Shown here: positions 9,254 through 17,729 of the stretch, in pieces
How positions within the stretch are numbered: position 1 is the stretch's first letter
Layout: every line of letters begins with the position of its first letter
Assembly (NCBI RefSeq): GCF_900215315.1
Contig: NZ_OBEB01000001.1
Span: forward strand, 744,001-808,000
From: Arsukibacterium tuosuense
GTDB taxonomy: Bacteria > Pseudomonadota > Gammaproteobacteria > Enterobacterales > Alteromonadaceae
Length of the DNA stretch: 64,000 nucleotides
Reading direction: 5' to 3'
Made by a program: the position numbers and the translations under genes
Notes under the pieces: model-generated
What the model was told of the DNA's origin: nothing
The model's database searches: none
Seen by the model: only the letters and a program-made list of their open reading frames with translations

Positions 9254-10048
9254 TTAAACCCGGCCCGCCCGGCGATACAGTAATAACAACAGCAACGAAA
9301 ACAAACCAAATGTTGCCGGTTCAGATACCGCCAGCGGCAGCACCACAAACCGCTCAGGATCGCTGGTTACCAGCCAGCTATCGCCAAAACTGCTGCCAAA
9401 GCGAAAACAACCTCCCAGCTCCGGAATACAGGCCGGCTCGCTGATCAAGGTGTCAATATTGTAAAACACATAACCGTCGGGTGCGGTGATATCCAGGCTG
9501 GCCGTTAAGGTATACTCACCCGGCAGTAAACCAGCTGGCATGGCGGCATTCATATAAATCTCGCGCCGGGTTTGTAAAACTAACCCCTCTTCGACTTCCA
9601 CATCCGCCCCGCTAAATACCCAGGAGTCGGAGCCATTACTGATAGTCCAGCTTAGCAGCGACTGCGCGTCGGCAAAAAAACTCTGGGTATAACCAAACAG
9701 GTCCAGCATTTCCCCCTGATAAAACTGCCAGTAGCAAGGGTCACCTTCAAAGGGGGTATTGCCATCCAGATAGACGATACAGTCTTCTTCCGGCACCGCC
9801 GAAATATAATACTCACCAGGGCCTCTGCTTGCTTGCGGCACCCCGGCGGCATAATATTCTTCCCGTAATAAACCGACCACCAGCTCGGTCTCCGGCACCA
9901 TGGTTACCCAGGTCGGGAAACTAATCGAAATACTGCCTTTACCGGCATTGCGGATTAACTCAGCTTCAGCAGCTGCGCTATACACTAATAAAGATAACTG
10001 ACTACACACCAGGGTAAGAAATAACAGTATTGCCTTAACATTGTTCAT
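9254..10048 (-). CDS. PEP-CTERM-like exported protein
   Basis: A 264-residue protein with an N-terminal signal peptide (to about residue 27) and a C-terminal sorting tail: SEPATFG, a run of hydrophobic residues, then YRRAGRV. This is the PEP-CTERM layout (Pro-Glu-Pro-like motif, transmembrane helix, basic end) with Ser in place of the first Pro. Such proteins are processed by an exosortase and usually reach the exopolysaccharide or outer surface. The middle is rich in Gly, Glu and Tyr, contains four cysteines, and shows no enzyme motif I recognise. No exosortase gene lies in the window, so it must be encoded elsewhere. The gene ends 12 bp from the convergent TPR gene. Confidence 0.75.
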   Translation of the reverse strand: MNNVKAILLFLTLVCSQLSLLVYSAAAEAELIRNAGKGSISISFPTWVTMVPETELVVGLLREEYYAAGVPQASRGPGEYYISAVPEEDCIVYLDGNTPFEGDPCYWQFYQGEMLDLFGYTQSFFADAQSLLSWTISNGSDSWVFSGADVEVEEGLVLQTRREIYMNAAMPAGLLPGEYTLTASLDITAPDGYVFYNIDTLISEPACIPELGGCFRFGSSFGDSWLVTSDPERFVVLPLAVSEPATFGLFSLLLLLLYRRAGRV

Positions 10049-10086
10049 ATTTAACTCCTTGTTAAATACAGTGACGGCGCCAAGTG

Positions 10087-11418
10087 TTAGCGGCGCAGTT
10101 TAAATACACTGGCATCAATACTGCGCTGCATCACCACTTGCAGCAGCACGGTCTGGTGCGGTACAAATACCCAATCGATATTATCCGGTTCCAGCTTTAA
10201 ACCGGCAGTGTCGGTGGCGGCAACACTGGCATAACCGACCGGCTGGCGTGGTGGTTTGTAATGCGGTTCGGCATTAAAGCTAAGGTACAACTTGTCCAGC
10301 TGATAGCGCTGGCGCATTTCGGTAAGGGTAGCCAGATTAAAATACAGGGTGCGATAAGCCGCGTTGTCACTGTAGGCATGCACCCCGCATAAAAACTGCT
10401 GATACAGCTGCTGCTCAAATTTCTCGTCTTTTTTACCGGTGCGGTAAAACTCGACAAAATAATCCTGCACGCTATTGGCCAGGTGATCAGTTAGCTGACA
10501 AACTACCTGGCTGCGCTGCGGGCTGCGCTCTGCTGCGCCGGGGTCAAGCGAAATAATCTGTTGCTGCCAGCCGAAGCTGTCACCGACACTCTGATAATCG
10601 GTATCTTCCACTTGCAGGGCCTTTGCCAGAATAGTTTCGGTTAGCGGGTTGCGGGGCCCTTTGTCTTTAAACACCAGGGTGCTGTGATTTTCTTTGTCCA
10701 TAATGGCCAGCGCGATATCGCCTTTACTCTGGCTGTAGCGCAAACTGCCGGGTAATACACATTGCTGCTCATCCAGCGCCAGCTCTATCCGGCTGCAATT
10801 CAGGTTAGCGCCGCTGATCCTAACCGTGCCGTCTGAACCCGGTTCGTTAGCAATAGCACTGACCCCGGAATAACCGGTATTGCCAATCATTACCGTAGCC
10901 AGAATTTTGCCAGCGCCGTACCAACTTTCTGCGCCAAATAAATCCTGAAAGGCCAGCTGTTGACTATAGGGTGAGGCTAACTCCAGGCCTTTTAAAATCT
11001 GGGTGCCGGTCTGAAAACCGGGCTGGCCCCAGCCTTTAATGGCGCGGCCGAAAAAGCTACGGCCTTTATGGGCTAAATGCGAGCCAAAATTAGCCGGCGC
11101 CATCATCACAAAGCGTTTTACCGGGTTATGGCTGGCGCTGTAAAACTGGGTCAGCCATTGCCGGGCCACCAGGGCGCCGGTGCTGTGCACCACTATATCA
11201 ATACTGCGGTCGTCGGTGGGCAAACCCATCTCATGCCAGGCACGCTGCATGGCCGTGGCTAAATCGGTATAGGTAACATCGTCGTGCATCGACAGCCAGT
11301 CACCCAGGTGTAAATGCACGGTCTTTTTATTAGGTAACTGCTTGATAAATCTACTGACAGCGGTAAAAGAGCGACTATTGTCGCTCCAACCGTGTAAAAT
11401 AATAACCGGGTTGTCCAT
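10087..11418 (-). CDS. Alpha/beta hydrolase, lipase-like (cytoplasmic)
   Basis: A 443-residue alpha/beta hydrolase. It starts with the HGWSDNS oxyanion loop (HGW near residue 9) and has the nucleophile elbow VHSTG with Ser79, as in lipases and DUF676-like esterases. The first ATG of the frame at 11457 gives 13 extra polar residues. The ATG at 11418 is preferred because AAGGAAG lies five bases upstream and the protein then begins directly with the first beta-strand. No signal peptide is visible, so it probably acts in the cytoplasm. The C-terminal 200 residues do not look like a known domain to me. The substrate is unknown. Confidence 0.75.
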   Translation of the reverse strand: MDNPVIILHGWSDNSRSFTAVSRFIKQLPNKKTVHLHLGDWLSMHDDVTYTDLATAMQRAWHEMGLPTDDRSIDIVVHSTGALVARQWLTQFYSASHNPVKRFVMMAPANFGSHLAHKGRSFFGRAIKGWGQPGFQTGTQILKGLELASPYSQQLAFQDLFGAESWYGAGKILATVMIGNTGYSGVSAIANEPGSDGTVRISGANLNCSRIELALDEQQCVLPGSLRYSQSKGDIALAIMDKENHSTLVFKDKGPRNPLTETILAKALQVEDTDYQSVGDSFGWQQQIISLDPGAAERSPQRSQVVCQLTDHLANSVQDYFVEFYRTGKKDEKFEQQLYQQFLCGVHAYSDNAAYRTLYFNLATLTEMRQRYQLDKLYLSFNAEPHYKPPRQPVGYASVAATDTAGLKLEPDNIDWVFVPHQTVLLQVVMQRSIDASVFKLRR

Positions 11419-11543
11419 GTTGTCTTCCTTGTTGCAAACCGGAAAACCAGACATCACCCGCTATGTATGCAGATCTTGGTCAAAAAATTAAAACGCCAAA
11501 CCAGTATAGCAAGCTTTATTAACTATGCGCTGATAGCGCAGTA

Positions 11544-12473
11544 TTAATGGCCATTCGCTTTTAAATAGTCCAGCGCCGCGACAATGGCGACTACCTGCGC
11601 CTCAATACACTGCTCCGGGCTGGCATTCGGACTGTCCGGGTACACTTCGGTCGTGGTGACATAACGGGCATCGGTAATACCCCCGCATAAGCCCAATGCT
11701 TTTTTCGGGTAGTTGACCACCCCGGGCTGACTGATTGGCTCGCCAATTAAACAGCCGTTACTGTCTGCCGGTGCTATCTGGGTAACCTGGCTGACCGCCT
11801 GATTAATTGCCTGCTGAAAATCAGCCACCGGCTTGGCGCTGTCGCCGACTAAATAAAAGCCGTCGGGGATATCCCAGTTGGTATTAACCTCACCATCGCG
11901 TGCTGCTTTTGCCGGCCGGAATTCGCTGTTATCCGAGTCAGTAGTCTCATGTAAATCGATATGGGCCAGGATGGGTTGCTGTAGCTGTTGTAAATAGCTG
12001 ACCACGGCCGCAGCCTCCGCTACCGGGCTGTCGGCAGTAAAATTGCGGTTCGGGTCCAGCGCTAATGGGTTCCAGCGGTTAATGGTTTCGTAGCCCCAGG
12101 GGCTGATACAAGGCAGCACCACTAAATTAAAGTGCGAACTATACTGGCTCGCTGCCGTTTGCAAAAACCGGATAGCCCCCTGCACGCCGCTGGTTTCATA
12201 GCCATGTACCCCACCGGTAACGATCACAGTCGGTTTATCCGGGTTGTCACCATTACTAAACGCATACAACGGATAAATGCTGGCACCATACTGGCGGTAA
12301 TCCAGCTCAGCATATTGCTGACGCGCAAAGCCGGGCGCGACCTGCTCCAGCCGGGCCAGTACTTGTTGCTGATAACTGCGCCGCAGTTGCTGGCGGGTCA
12401 GCCACTGTGCTTTTTCTGCCGGGCCCCAGGGCTGTCCCGCTACTCCAATATCGTATTCCTGACTTACCGTCAT
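11544..12473 (-). CDS. M14 family metallopeptidase (AstE/ASPA-like)
   Basis: A 309-residue zinc carboxypeptidase-like enzyme. Zinc ligands His90 and Glu93 lie in GGVHGYET and the third is probably His175 in HIDLHE. The LDPNRNF segment (about 140-146) supplies the Asn-Arg pair that binds the substrate carboxylate in this clan. No signal peptide is visible. The start is set at the ATG at 12473 with AAGGAG eight bases upstream, rather than the GTG at 12482, which sits one base from it. The family includes peptidases and the succinylglutamate desuccinylase/aspartoacylase enzymes; this context does not decide between them. Confidence 0.82.
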   Translation of the reverse strand: MTVSQEYDIGVAGQPWGPAEKAQWLTRQQLRRSYQQQVLARLEQVAPGFARQQYAELDYRQYGASIYPLYAFSNGDNPDKPTVIVTGGVHGYETSGVQGAIRFLQTAASQYSSHFNLVVLPCISPWGYETINRWNPLALDPNRNFTADSPVAEAAAVVSYLQQLQQPILAHIDLHETTDSDNSEFRPAKAARDGEVNTNWDIPDGFYLVGDSAKPVADFQQAINQAVSQVTQIAPADSNGCLIGEPISQPGVVNYPKKALGLCGGITDARYVTTTEVYPDSPNASPEQCIEAQVVAIVAALDYLKANGH

Positions 12474-12547
12474 ACTGCTCACTCCTTTTTAAATCTTAGC
12501 CTACGCTAGCGCTTTTTAGCACGACAGGCAATTTGCCGTCGTTAGTT

Positions 12548-12631
12548 TATCAATTCGCTGCGTTTAATCATTAATTCGCTGCGCCTGGTCACTAATTCGC
12601 TGCGCTTAGTCATCAATTCGCTGCGCTTGGC
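12548..12631. repeat. 21-bp tandem repeat, four copies, between the M14 and GST genes
   Basis: The core AATTCGCTGCG recurs at 12552, 12573, 12594 and 12615, an exact 21-bp period. The remaining 10 bases of each unit vary slightly. It lies in a 290-bp intergenic region between divergent genes. Just before it, at 12522-12541, is an interrupted palindrome (CGAC-A-GGCAA, T, TTGCC-GTCG). The unit is a multiple of three, but no start codon with a ribosome binding site precedes it. Nothing else identifiable is in the region apart from AGGAG before the GST gene. Confidence 0.9.
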
Positions 12632-12763
12632 GGGCGCCCGCTGCTGGCTGAAACCCGCTATGTTCTAATTTGTCGAATAAACCTGCCACTATTATCAGAT
12701 AGCCGTTACCGGCTCAGTTGGCTACAGTGTGAATAATATTCAATACTTAAACAGGAGTCTGAC

Positions 12764-13738
12764 ATGGGTTTACTGGTTAACGGTAACTGGCAGGATAAAT
12801 GGTACGACACCGACAGTAACGATGGTGAATTTAAACGGGAAAGTGCCCAGTTGCGAAACTGGATAACCAGTGACGGCAGCGCTGGCCACACCGGCGATGC
12901 AGGCTTTAAAGCAGAAAAAGGCCGCTACCATCTGTATGTTTCACTGGCCTGTCCCTGGGCACATCGCACCCTGATTTTTCTGCAGTTAAAAGACCTGACC
13001 CAGTACATCAGCGTGTCGGTTGTCAGCCCTGATATGCTGGAACATGGCTGGGAATTTGATCAAAGCAACCATAGCACCGGCGACAGTCTGTTTAACCATG
13101 ACTATTTACACCAGCTGTACACCCGGCATCAGGCGGATTACACCGGTCGGGTTACTGTGCCGCTGCTATGGGACAAGCAGCAAAACCGCATTGTCAGCAA
13201 TGAATCAGCAGATATTATCCGCATGCTGAACACAGCTTTTAATCAACTTACTGGCAATAACCACGATTTTTATCCGGCAGATTTACAGCCGCAAATTAAT
13301 GAGATTAACGAGCTGGTTTACAACAACATTAACAATGGCGTCTATCGCTGCGGCTTTGCGACCCGCCAGCAAGCTTATGAAAAGGCCTATCAGCAGTTGT
13401 TTGCTGCCCTTGATAAGGTTGAATCGATATTAAGTAAAAACCGCTACCTTACCGGCGAACTGCTAACCGAAGCAGACTGGCGCCTGTTTACCACCCTGAT
13501 CCGCTTTGACGCCGTGTACCATGGCCACTTTAAGTGCAATAAACAGCGGCTGGCCGACTACCCGAATCTTTCTGGATTCACCCGCGAGCTTTATCAGTGG
13601 CCCGGTGTGGCAGATACCGTTAATTTCTATCATATTAAACGGCATTATTATTTCAGCCATACCATGATCAATCCAAGCCAGGTGGTACCCGCCGGCCCCG
13701 ATATAGATTATCAGCTGCCCCATGGGCGGACAGGCTGA
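12764..13738 (+). CDS. yqjG: Glutathionyl-hydroquinone reductase (GST superfamily, Xi class)
   Basis: A 324-residue cytoplasmic protein of the ECM4/YqjG group. The catalytic cysteine is Cys63 in SLACPWAHRT, and the N-terminal block with Asp/Gly-rich turns before it is typical of this class. The helical GST C-terminal domain follows from about residue 165, with the conserved ING...YRCGFA segment. These enzymes use glutathione to reduce glutathionylated hydroquinones and protect against quinone stress. Length matches the family. The ATG has AGGAG seven bases upstream. The gene stands alone. Confidence 0.92.
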   Translation: MGLLVNGNWQDKWYDTDSNDGEFKRESAQLRNWITSDGSAGHTGDAGFKAEKGRYHLYVSLACPWAHRTLIFLQLKDLTQYISVSVVSPDMLEHGWEFDQSNHSTGDSLFNHDYLHQLYTRHQADYTGRVTVPLLWDKQQNRIVSNESADIIRMLNTAFNQLTGNNHDFYPADLQPQINEINELVYNNINNGVYRCGFATRQQAYEKAYQQLFAALDKVESILSKNRYLTGELLTEADWRLFTTLIRFDAVYHGHFKCNKQRLADYPNLSGFTRELYQWPGVADTVNFYHIKRHYYFSHTMINPSQVVPAGPDIDYQLPHGRTG

Positions 13739-13855
13739 CCAGATGATAGGGAAAGAATATTTTATTAAAAATAATCTGAATATGGAGCTATACTTTTTAG
13801 AATAAAATTATTTAGCGTTGTCATTGATTAATGTTATTAACTAGAGTGGGGCTCT

Positions 13856-14647
13856 ATGCAAACCACCTTGTTTTATTCTTGTGCCAGTAAACTGGCACAA
13901 TATCTGTTGGTTAGCAGCATACTGGTAACAGGATGCTGCGCCAGCTTCAGCTTGCTTTGCCAAACCCTGCGGGTTGCGGTGCCTGATTATCCCCCTTATA
14001 CCTATGTCCAGAATAAAGAAATTGCCGGTGAGGGTTATCAGGCATTTACCGACTTAATGGCTGAACTGGGTGTCGAATACCACGCTGAAGCAGTACCGCA
14101 CTTTGGCCGCTCGTTAATCGATATGGAGAATAAGCAGCTGGATGCCATGTTGCTGGCTACCGAGAGCCCTGAGCGCAGTGCGCTGGCTGAATACTCCGAG
14201 CCTCTTTTTTTTACCGACTGGGCCTGGGTTTGGTTGGCAAAACGGCATGATATTCAGCCAGACAGCGAGCAATTTAAAGACCTTGCTGTTGTCTCAGCCC
14301 AGAAGAACAGTAATATCTACCGCTGGTTAGCCCTGCAGCAATACCAGATAACCCCGGGTACCAGCGATATCAGAGGGTTATTTAATTTGCTGGACCATGG
14401 CCGGGTCGACGCCATTATGCTGCCGGCATTAACCGCTACCACGTTAATTAATAAATATCAGCGCGATAAAACGCAATACAATATTCATAAACATATTCAA
14501 CTGCCTTACGGAATTTATATCAGTAAAGCCTATCTCGCCGATAACCCGGATTTTATGCGGAAATTAAACCGGGCAATCAAAAAATATAATGCTGCCAGAC
14601 AGCAACCGGAAAAAAACCGAACTGACATCGCCGCACCAAAAAACTAA
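13856..14647 (+). CDS. Solute-binding protein family 3-like periplasmic protein
   Basis: A 263-residue protein with an N-terminal signal containing a possible lipobox VTGC, followed by an SBP_bac_3 fold. The fold is marked by LRVAVPDYPPYTY, the GYQAFTDLMAELG stretch, LDAMLLATESPERSA and a late GRVDAIMLPALT segment. No permease or ATPase gene is nearby, so it is probably an orphan sensor or scavenging protein, a frequent situation in Alteromonadales. The last four bases overlap the convergent DUF924 gene. The preceding 117 bp are AT-rich and probably hold its promoter. The ligand is unknown; polar amino acids are typical for the family. Confidence 0.78.
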   Translation: MQTTLFYSCASKLAQYLLVSSILVTGCCASFSLLCQTLRVAVPDYPPYTYVQNKEIAGEGYQAFTDLMAELGVEYHAEAVPHFGRSLIDMENKQLDAMLLATESPERSALAEYSEPLFFTDWAWVWLAKRHDIQPDSEQFKDLAVVSAQKNSNIYRWLALQQYQITPGTSDIRGLFNLLDHGRVDAIMLPALTATTLINKYQRDKTQYNIHKHIQLPYGIYISKAYLADNPDFMRKLNRAIKKYNAARQQPEKNRTDIAAPKN

Positions 14648-15180
14648 AAGCCGGAACCGGGCTGTTTTAAAAACTCAAGCTCTGCAGCTGTCGATGTTCT
14701 GCGCAATATCGCATTGCGATGCGGATAGCGGCCAAAGCGGTCGATAATAGCTTTATGTTTCAGTTCAAACTGGTAATTAGTGTCCGGTGCATGTGTTTTA
14801 TAAAGCGATTCTGCCAGTTTATGAATCGTTGGTGATTCGCTGTGCATATAGGGCAGTAATAAAAAGCTGCGCTCGTCTGCCGACAGATGTTGCAGAACGC
14901 CTGCTGTCACAGCTTCCTGCGCCAACACCAATGCCATGGGATCCTTCGAGAACGCTGTCGCGGTATCGCGAAAAATATTGCGGGAAAACTGGTCGAGCAC
15001 AATAATTTCCGCCAATCGGCCTTTGGCATCATTACGCCAGTGATACAACTCGCCGCTGGCAGCTTGTTGCAGTAAGTCACCAAAACGGCTGGCGATCAAC
15101 TGATCAAATTGCGGGTCTTTGGCCCACCATTGGCTGGGGCTGATTTCTTTGAACCAAAAATCTAAAATTTGCTGCGGCAT
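14644..15180 (-). CDS. DUF924 family protein
   Basis: A 178-residue soluble helical protein. Family signatures are ILDFWF near the start with PSQWWAKDPQFD, then ILDQFSRNIFRDT and a YMHSESPTIH stretch. The fold is TPR-like and the function is unknown. The start is placed at 15180: AGGG lies seven bases before it, while the ATG at 15186 is only one base from that site. It follows acpH on the same strand with a 9-bp gap, so the two are probably co-transcribed. Confidence 0.88.
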   Translation of the reverse strand: MPQQILDFWFKEISPSQWWAKDPQFDQLIASRFGDLLQQAASGELYHWRNDAKGRLAEIIVLDQFSRNIFRDTATAFSKDPMALVLAQEAVTAGVLQHLSADERSFLLLPYMHSESPTIHKLAESLYKTHAPDTNYQFELKHKAIIDRFGRYPHRNAILRRTSTAAELEFLKQPGSGF

Positions 15181-15189
15181 AGTCATTCC

Positions 15190-15780
15190 CTATTGATGCT
15201 GTTCAATTGCCAGTTGCTGGATATGGTGTTGCAGCTGCGGATAAAACTGTAAAAAGTCGTGTTCCAGCGCTGCATAGCGCGGGGTAATTTCAGTAATAAT
15301 ACCGCCAAAGTTATTGGCAAAACGGATGCGGCTGGCAATATGATCCAGCGCCTGACCCAGCCGTGGTAGCTGCTGATAACTGGCAAACCAGTCATTGCTG
15401 CAAACCCGTTGCATGGTTTCACGCATTGGCACCGGCATCAGCGGCATTGCCCCACTCAGTTTAAAATATAAACGCGCTTTGTACTCTCCGAAAGGTTCAG
15501 GGTAAAACTGCTGCCAGTGCCGGATTAAAAAATGGTCAAACAACACATCCAGTGCCACCGCAGCAAACCGCCGCCGTGCTGGCGAAAATTGGGCCTTGGC
15601 GGCCTTAACCAGCGGATGATGGTCAGTAAAACGGTCAGTAGCACGATGATTATAAAGCCCTGCTTTAATGGCCGGATGCAGGGCCTCAACACAAACCCCT
15701 TTACAGAAGTCACCCAGCAGATTACCCACCAACGAGTACTGATTAGGTTTTGCTAAAACTGCATGGGCCAGATAATTCAA
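15190..15780 (-). CDS. acpH: Acyl carrier protein phosphodiesterase AcpH
   Basis: A 196-residue enzyme that removes the 4'-phosphopantetheine arm from holo-ACP. The N-terminus NYLAHAVLA and the GNLLGDFCKG segment match the AcpH/DUF479 pattern, followed by the histidine-rich NHRATDRFTDHHP block and DVLFDHFL, which together form the metal site. I place the start at the TTG at 15780, preceded six bases away by a full AGGAGG. The product then begins MNYLAHA, exactly as family members do. An upstream start would add eight residues the family lacks. It is the first gene of a pair with DUF924. Confidence 0.88.
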   Translation of the reverse strand: MNYLAHAVLAKPNQYSLVGNLLGDFCKGVCVEALHPAIKAGLYNHRATDRFTDHHPLVKAAKAQFSPARRRFAAVALDVLFDHFLIRHWQQFYPEPFGEYKARLYFKLSGAMPLMPVPMRETMQRVCSNDWFASYQQLPRLGQALDHIASRIRFANNFGGIITEITPRYAALEHDFLQFYPQLQHHIQQLAIEQHQ

Positions 15781-15880
15781 CTCAATCCTCCTGCTATTCA
15801 GCACAGCCTATCGCAGCTAGGCTACCGTACCAAGATAATGATACAATAGCGCCCGAAATTAATTACCTGCAGAGTGAATA

Positions 15881-16303
15881 ATGCGTTTGTTTGTTCGTTT
15901 ATTTTTTCGTTTAATCCGACTAATTCTCACCCCTTTTATGCTGCTGTCTGAATGGTTAACTACGCCAAAGGCGATAAGCCGCAGCCCAGAGCAACAACTG
16001 AAGACAGATCAGGCTTGTCAGCAACTGGCGTTGTATCAGTTTTCTGCCTGTCCGTTTTGCATTAAAGTACGCAAAGAAATGGCGCGGCTGGGGCTGAATA
16101 TTGAAAAACGTGATGCGCAGCATAATGTTTCGCACCGCAACGAGCTGCAAAATGGCGGTGGCCGGGTGAAAGTACCCTGTCTGCGAATTGCTGCCACCGA
16201 CTCGCCAATTGAGACCGAGCGCAACGTGCAATGGTTATATGAGTCAGACGATATCATTCGCTACCTGCGCCAGCAATTTGCCGGCGATACGACAACAAAA
16301 TAA
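15881..16303 (+). CDS. Membrane-anchored glutaredoxin-like protein
   Basis: A 140-residue protein. Residues 1-25 form a basic, hydrophobic membrane anchor, followed by a glutaredoxin domain with the redox pair Cys57-Pro-Phe-Cys60, a cis-proline context at KVPCL, and a C-terminal helix reached through the ESDDIIRYL segment. It should exchange disulfides with glutathione at the membrane; which side faces the domain is unclear. The gene is convergent with the FIST gene, with stops only four bases apart. The ribosome binding site is weak. Confidence 0.85.
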   Translation: MRLFVRLFFRLIRLILTPFMLLSEWLTTPKAISRSPEQQLKTDQACQQLALYQFSACPFCIKVRKEMARLGLNIEKRDAQHNVSHRNELQNGGGRVKVPCLRIAATDSPIETERNVQWLYESDDIIRYLRQQFAGDTTTK

Positions 16304-16306
16304 GCG

Positions 16307-17554
16307 TTATCTGGCTAAGATAACCAGCACCCCACTCCAGTCTAAGCCCCGGCTTTTGCCAGCCTGGGGCGCAATCTCTACCCCACAGTAGAACCCCAGT
16401 AGTGGAATTCTGGCTTCATTCAGCAGGCTTTGCACTTCTCTGGCATCTTCCTGACCTGCTGTTGCCGGAACAGGTTCATTTGCAGAAACCGGGGCAGGCT
16501 GAGCAATACGGCCGGCACAATCCATATAAAGCGCTAACAACGGCTGCCTGCCATCCTGCTTTATTTGCTGTAGCAACGCCTCAGTACTGGTTCTGGCAGA
16601 CGCCCGGCTTAATGCAGGACTGCGGCGCATCAGCTGAATTTGCATCCCCTCATGCATATCGGGTTCGAATAAAATAATGCCCTCTTCGTTGGGCAAAACA
16701 CCGCTAATCAGCCGGTTACTGAATGCGTTGCCATCGCTGACATCTGCATCAGCCGCTGGGATCCCGAGGCAAAGCCGGCTGACCGGTGAATGACGTCGCC
16801 AGTTGCTACTGCCAAACGCCTGATCGATAACCTCGACCGCGGGTTTGCCATCCAGCGTATATAAAAACTGGCCAAAAATGCCGGTAATAGTATAGCGCTG
16901 GCTGCTTAGCGGCTGGCAACCATGCATAACTCCAATGTAAGAGCTTAAATTACCACCAAACACCAGGGCGCTGGCACTTTGCTGAGCAATAGCTTTACCA
17001 CAGAATTGCTGGGTGTGGCCAAAGCCCTGATCGCCAAGCAACCCGGCTCCGGCAATAGGCAGTGCGGCGGCCAAGTTCAGCTCTAACCCCCTGAGCAGTG
17101 GTGCAGACGGGTTCATTACCGGCGCAACGTTTTCTGAACCGGAAAATTTAATTGAATCATAAAGCAGTAATAATAAACAGGCATCGGTCATAGTTGGCAG
17201 TGCCTGTGCTAACTGCTCGCCGGCGTTAAACGGGCTGTTGAACAAGCCGGTAGCTACTGCCATCTGGCAATAGTTATCCTGAAATTTTAACACGGCAACA
17301 GCCGCAGGGTACCCCTGATAAGACAAATGCAAATTGGTAATTACGCCAATAGCAGAGCCGCCGAAAATATTAACATCCTGACCCAGTACAGCACGCAAGC
17401 CACGATAGAACGCCTGATGGTCCAGCGCACCGCTGCAAAAGGCCAACACTAAATCCGCCTCAGCAAATGCTGCTTGCGTTAACGCGCTCTGTGCAGCCTG
17501 CTTTCCAGCGATAAATGCATCTTCACAATTGCTGTATCCTAATCCAACTTCCAT
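16307..17554 (-). CDS. FIST-domain signal transduction protein
   Basis: A 415-residue soluble protein with the FIST N domain (about 25-215, including DLVLAFCSGALDHQAF and IFGGSAIGVI) and the FIST C domain (about 220-390, including KPAVEVIDQAFG, ISGVLPNEEG and LALYMDCAGR). FIST domains are thought to bind small ligands, perhaps amino acids, and often precede kinase or receptor modules; here the pair stands alone. The ATG has GAGGG close upstream. A stand-alone FIST protein may pass its signal to another protein, but no partner is adjacent. Confidence 0.87.
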   Translation of the reverse strand: MEVGLGYSNCEDAFIAGKQAAQSALTQAAFAEADLVLAFCSGALDHQAFYRGLRAVLGQDVNIFGGSAIGVITNLHLSYQGYPAAVAVLKFQDNYCQMAVATGLFNSPFNAGEQLAQALPTMTDACLLLLLYDSIKFSGSENVAPVMNPSAPLLRGLELNLAAALPIAGAGLLGDQGFGHTQQFCGKAIAQQSASALVFGGNLSSYIGVMHGCQPLSSQRYTITGIFGQFLYTLDGKPAVEVIDQAFGSSNWRRHSPVSRLCLGIPAADADVSDGNAFSNRLISGVLPNEEGIILFEPDMHEGMQIQLMRRSPALSRASARTSTEALLQQIKQDGRQPLLALYMDCAGRIAQPAPVSANEPVPATAGQEDAREVQSLLNEARIPLLGFYCGVEIAPQAGKSRGLDWSGVLVILAR

Positions 17555-17729
17555 AATCCCTCATACTGCTGGTAAATGCTTCTCCCTTTCCGGTAACGAA
17601 TGTTACACCTTATTAACCATTACCGAAATAAGTTAAATAACAAGATTTCGGGTTTTAAGACTAACTTGGTATAGTGAATCTATTCTGAACAGATAACAGC
17701 TATCTGGCGAATGTAGTGAAGGTAATCAG

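Noticed and set aside
12548-12631. CRISPR array
   Set aside because: The 21-bp units are adjacent, with no unique spacers and no cas genes.
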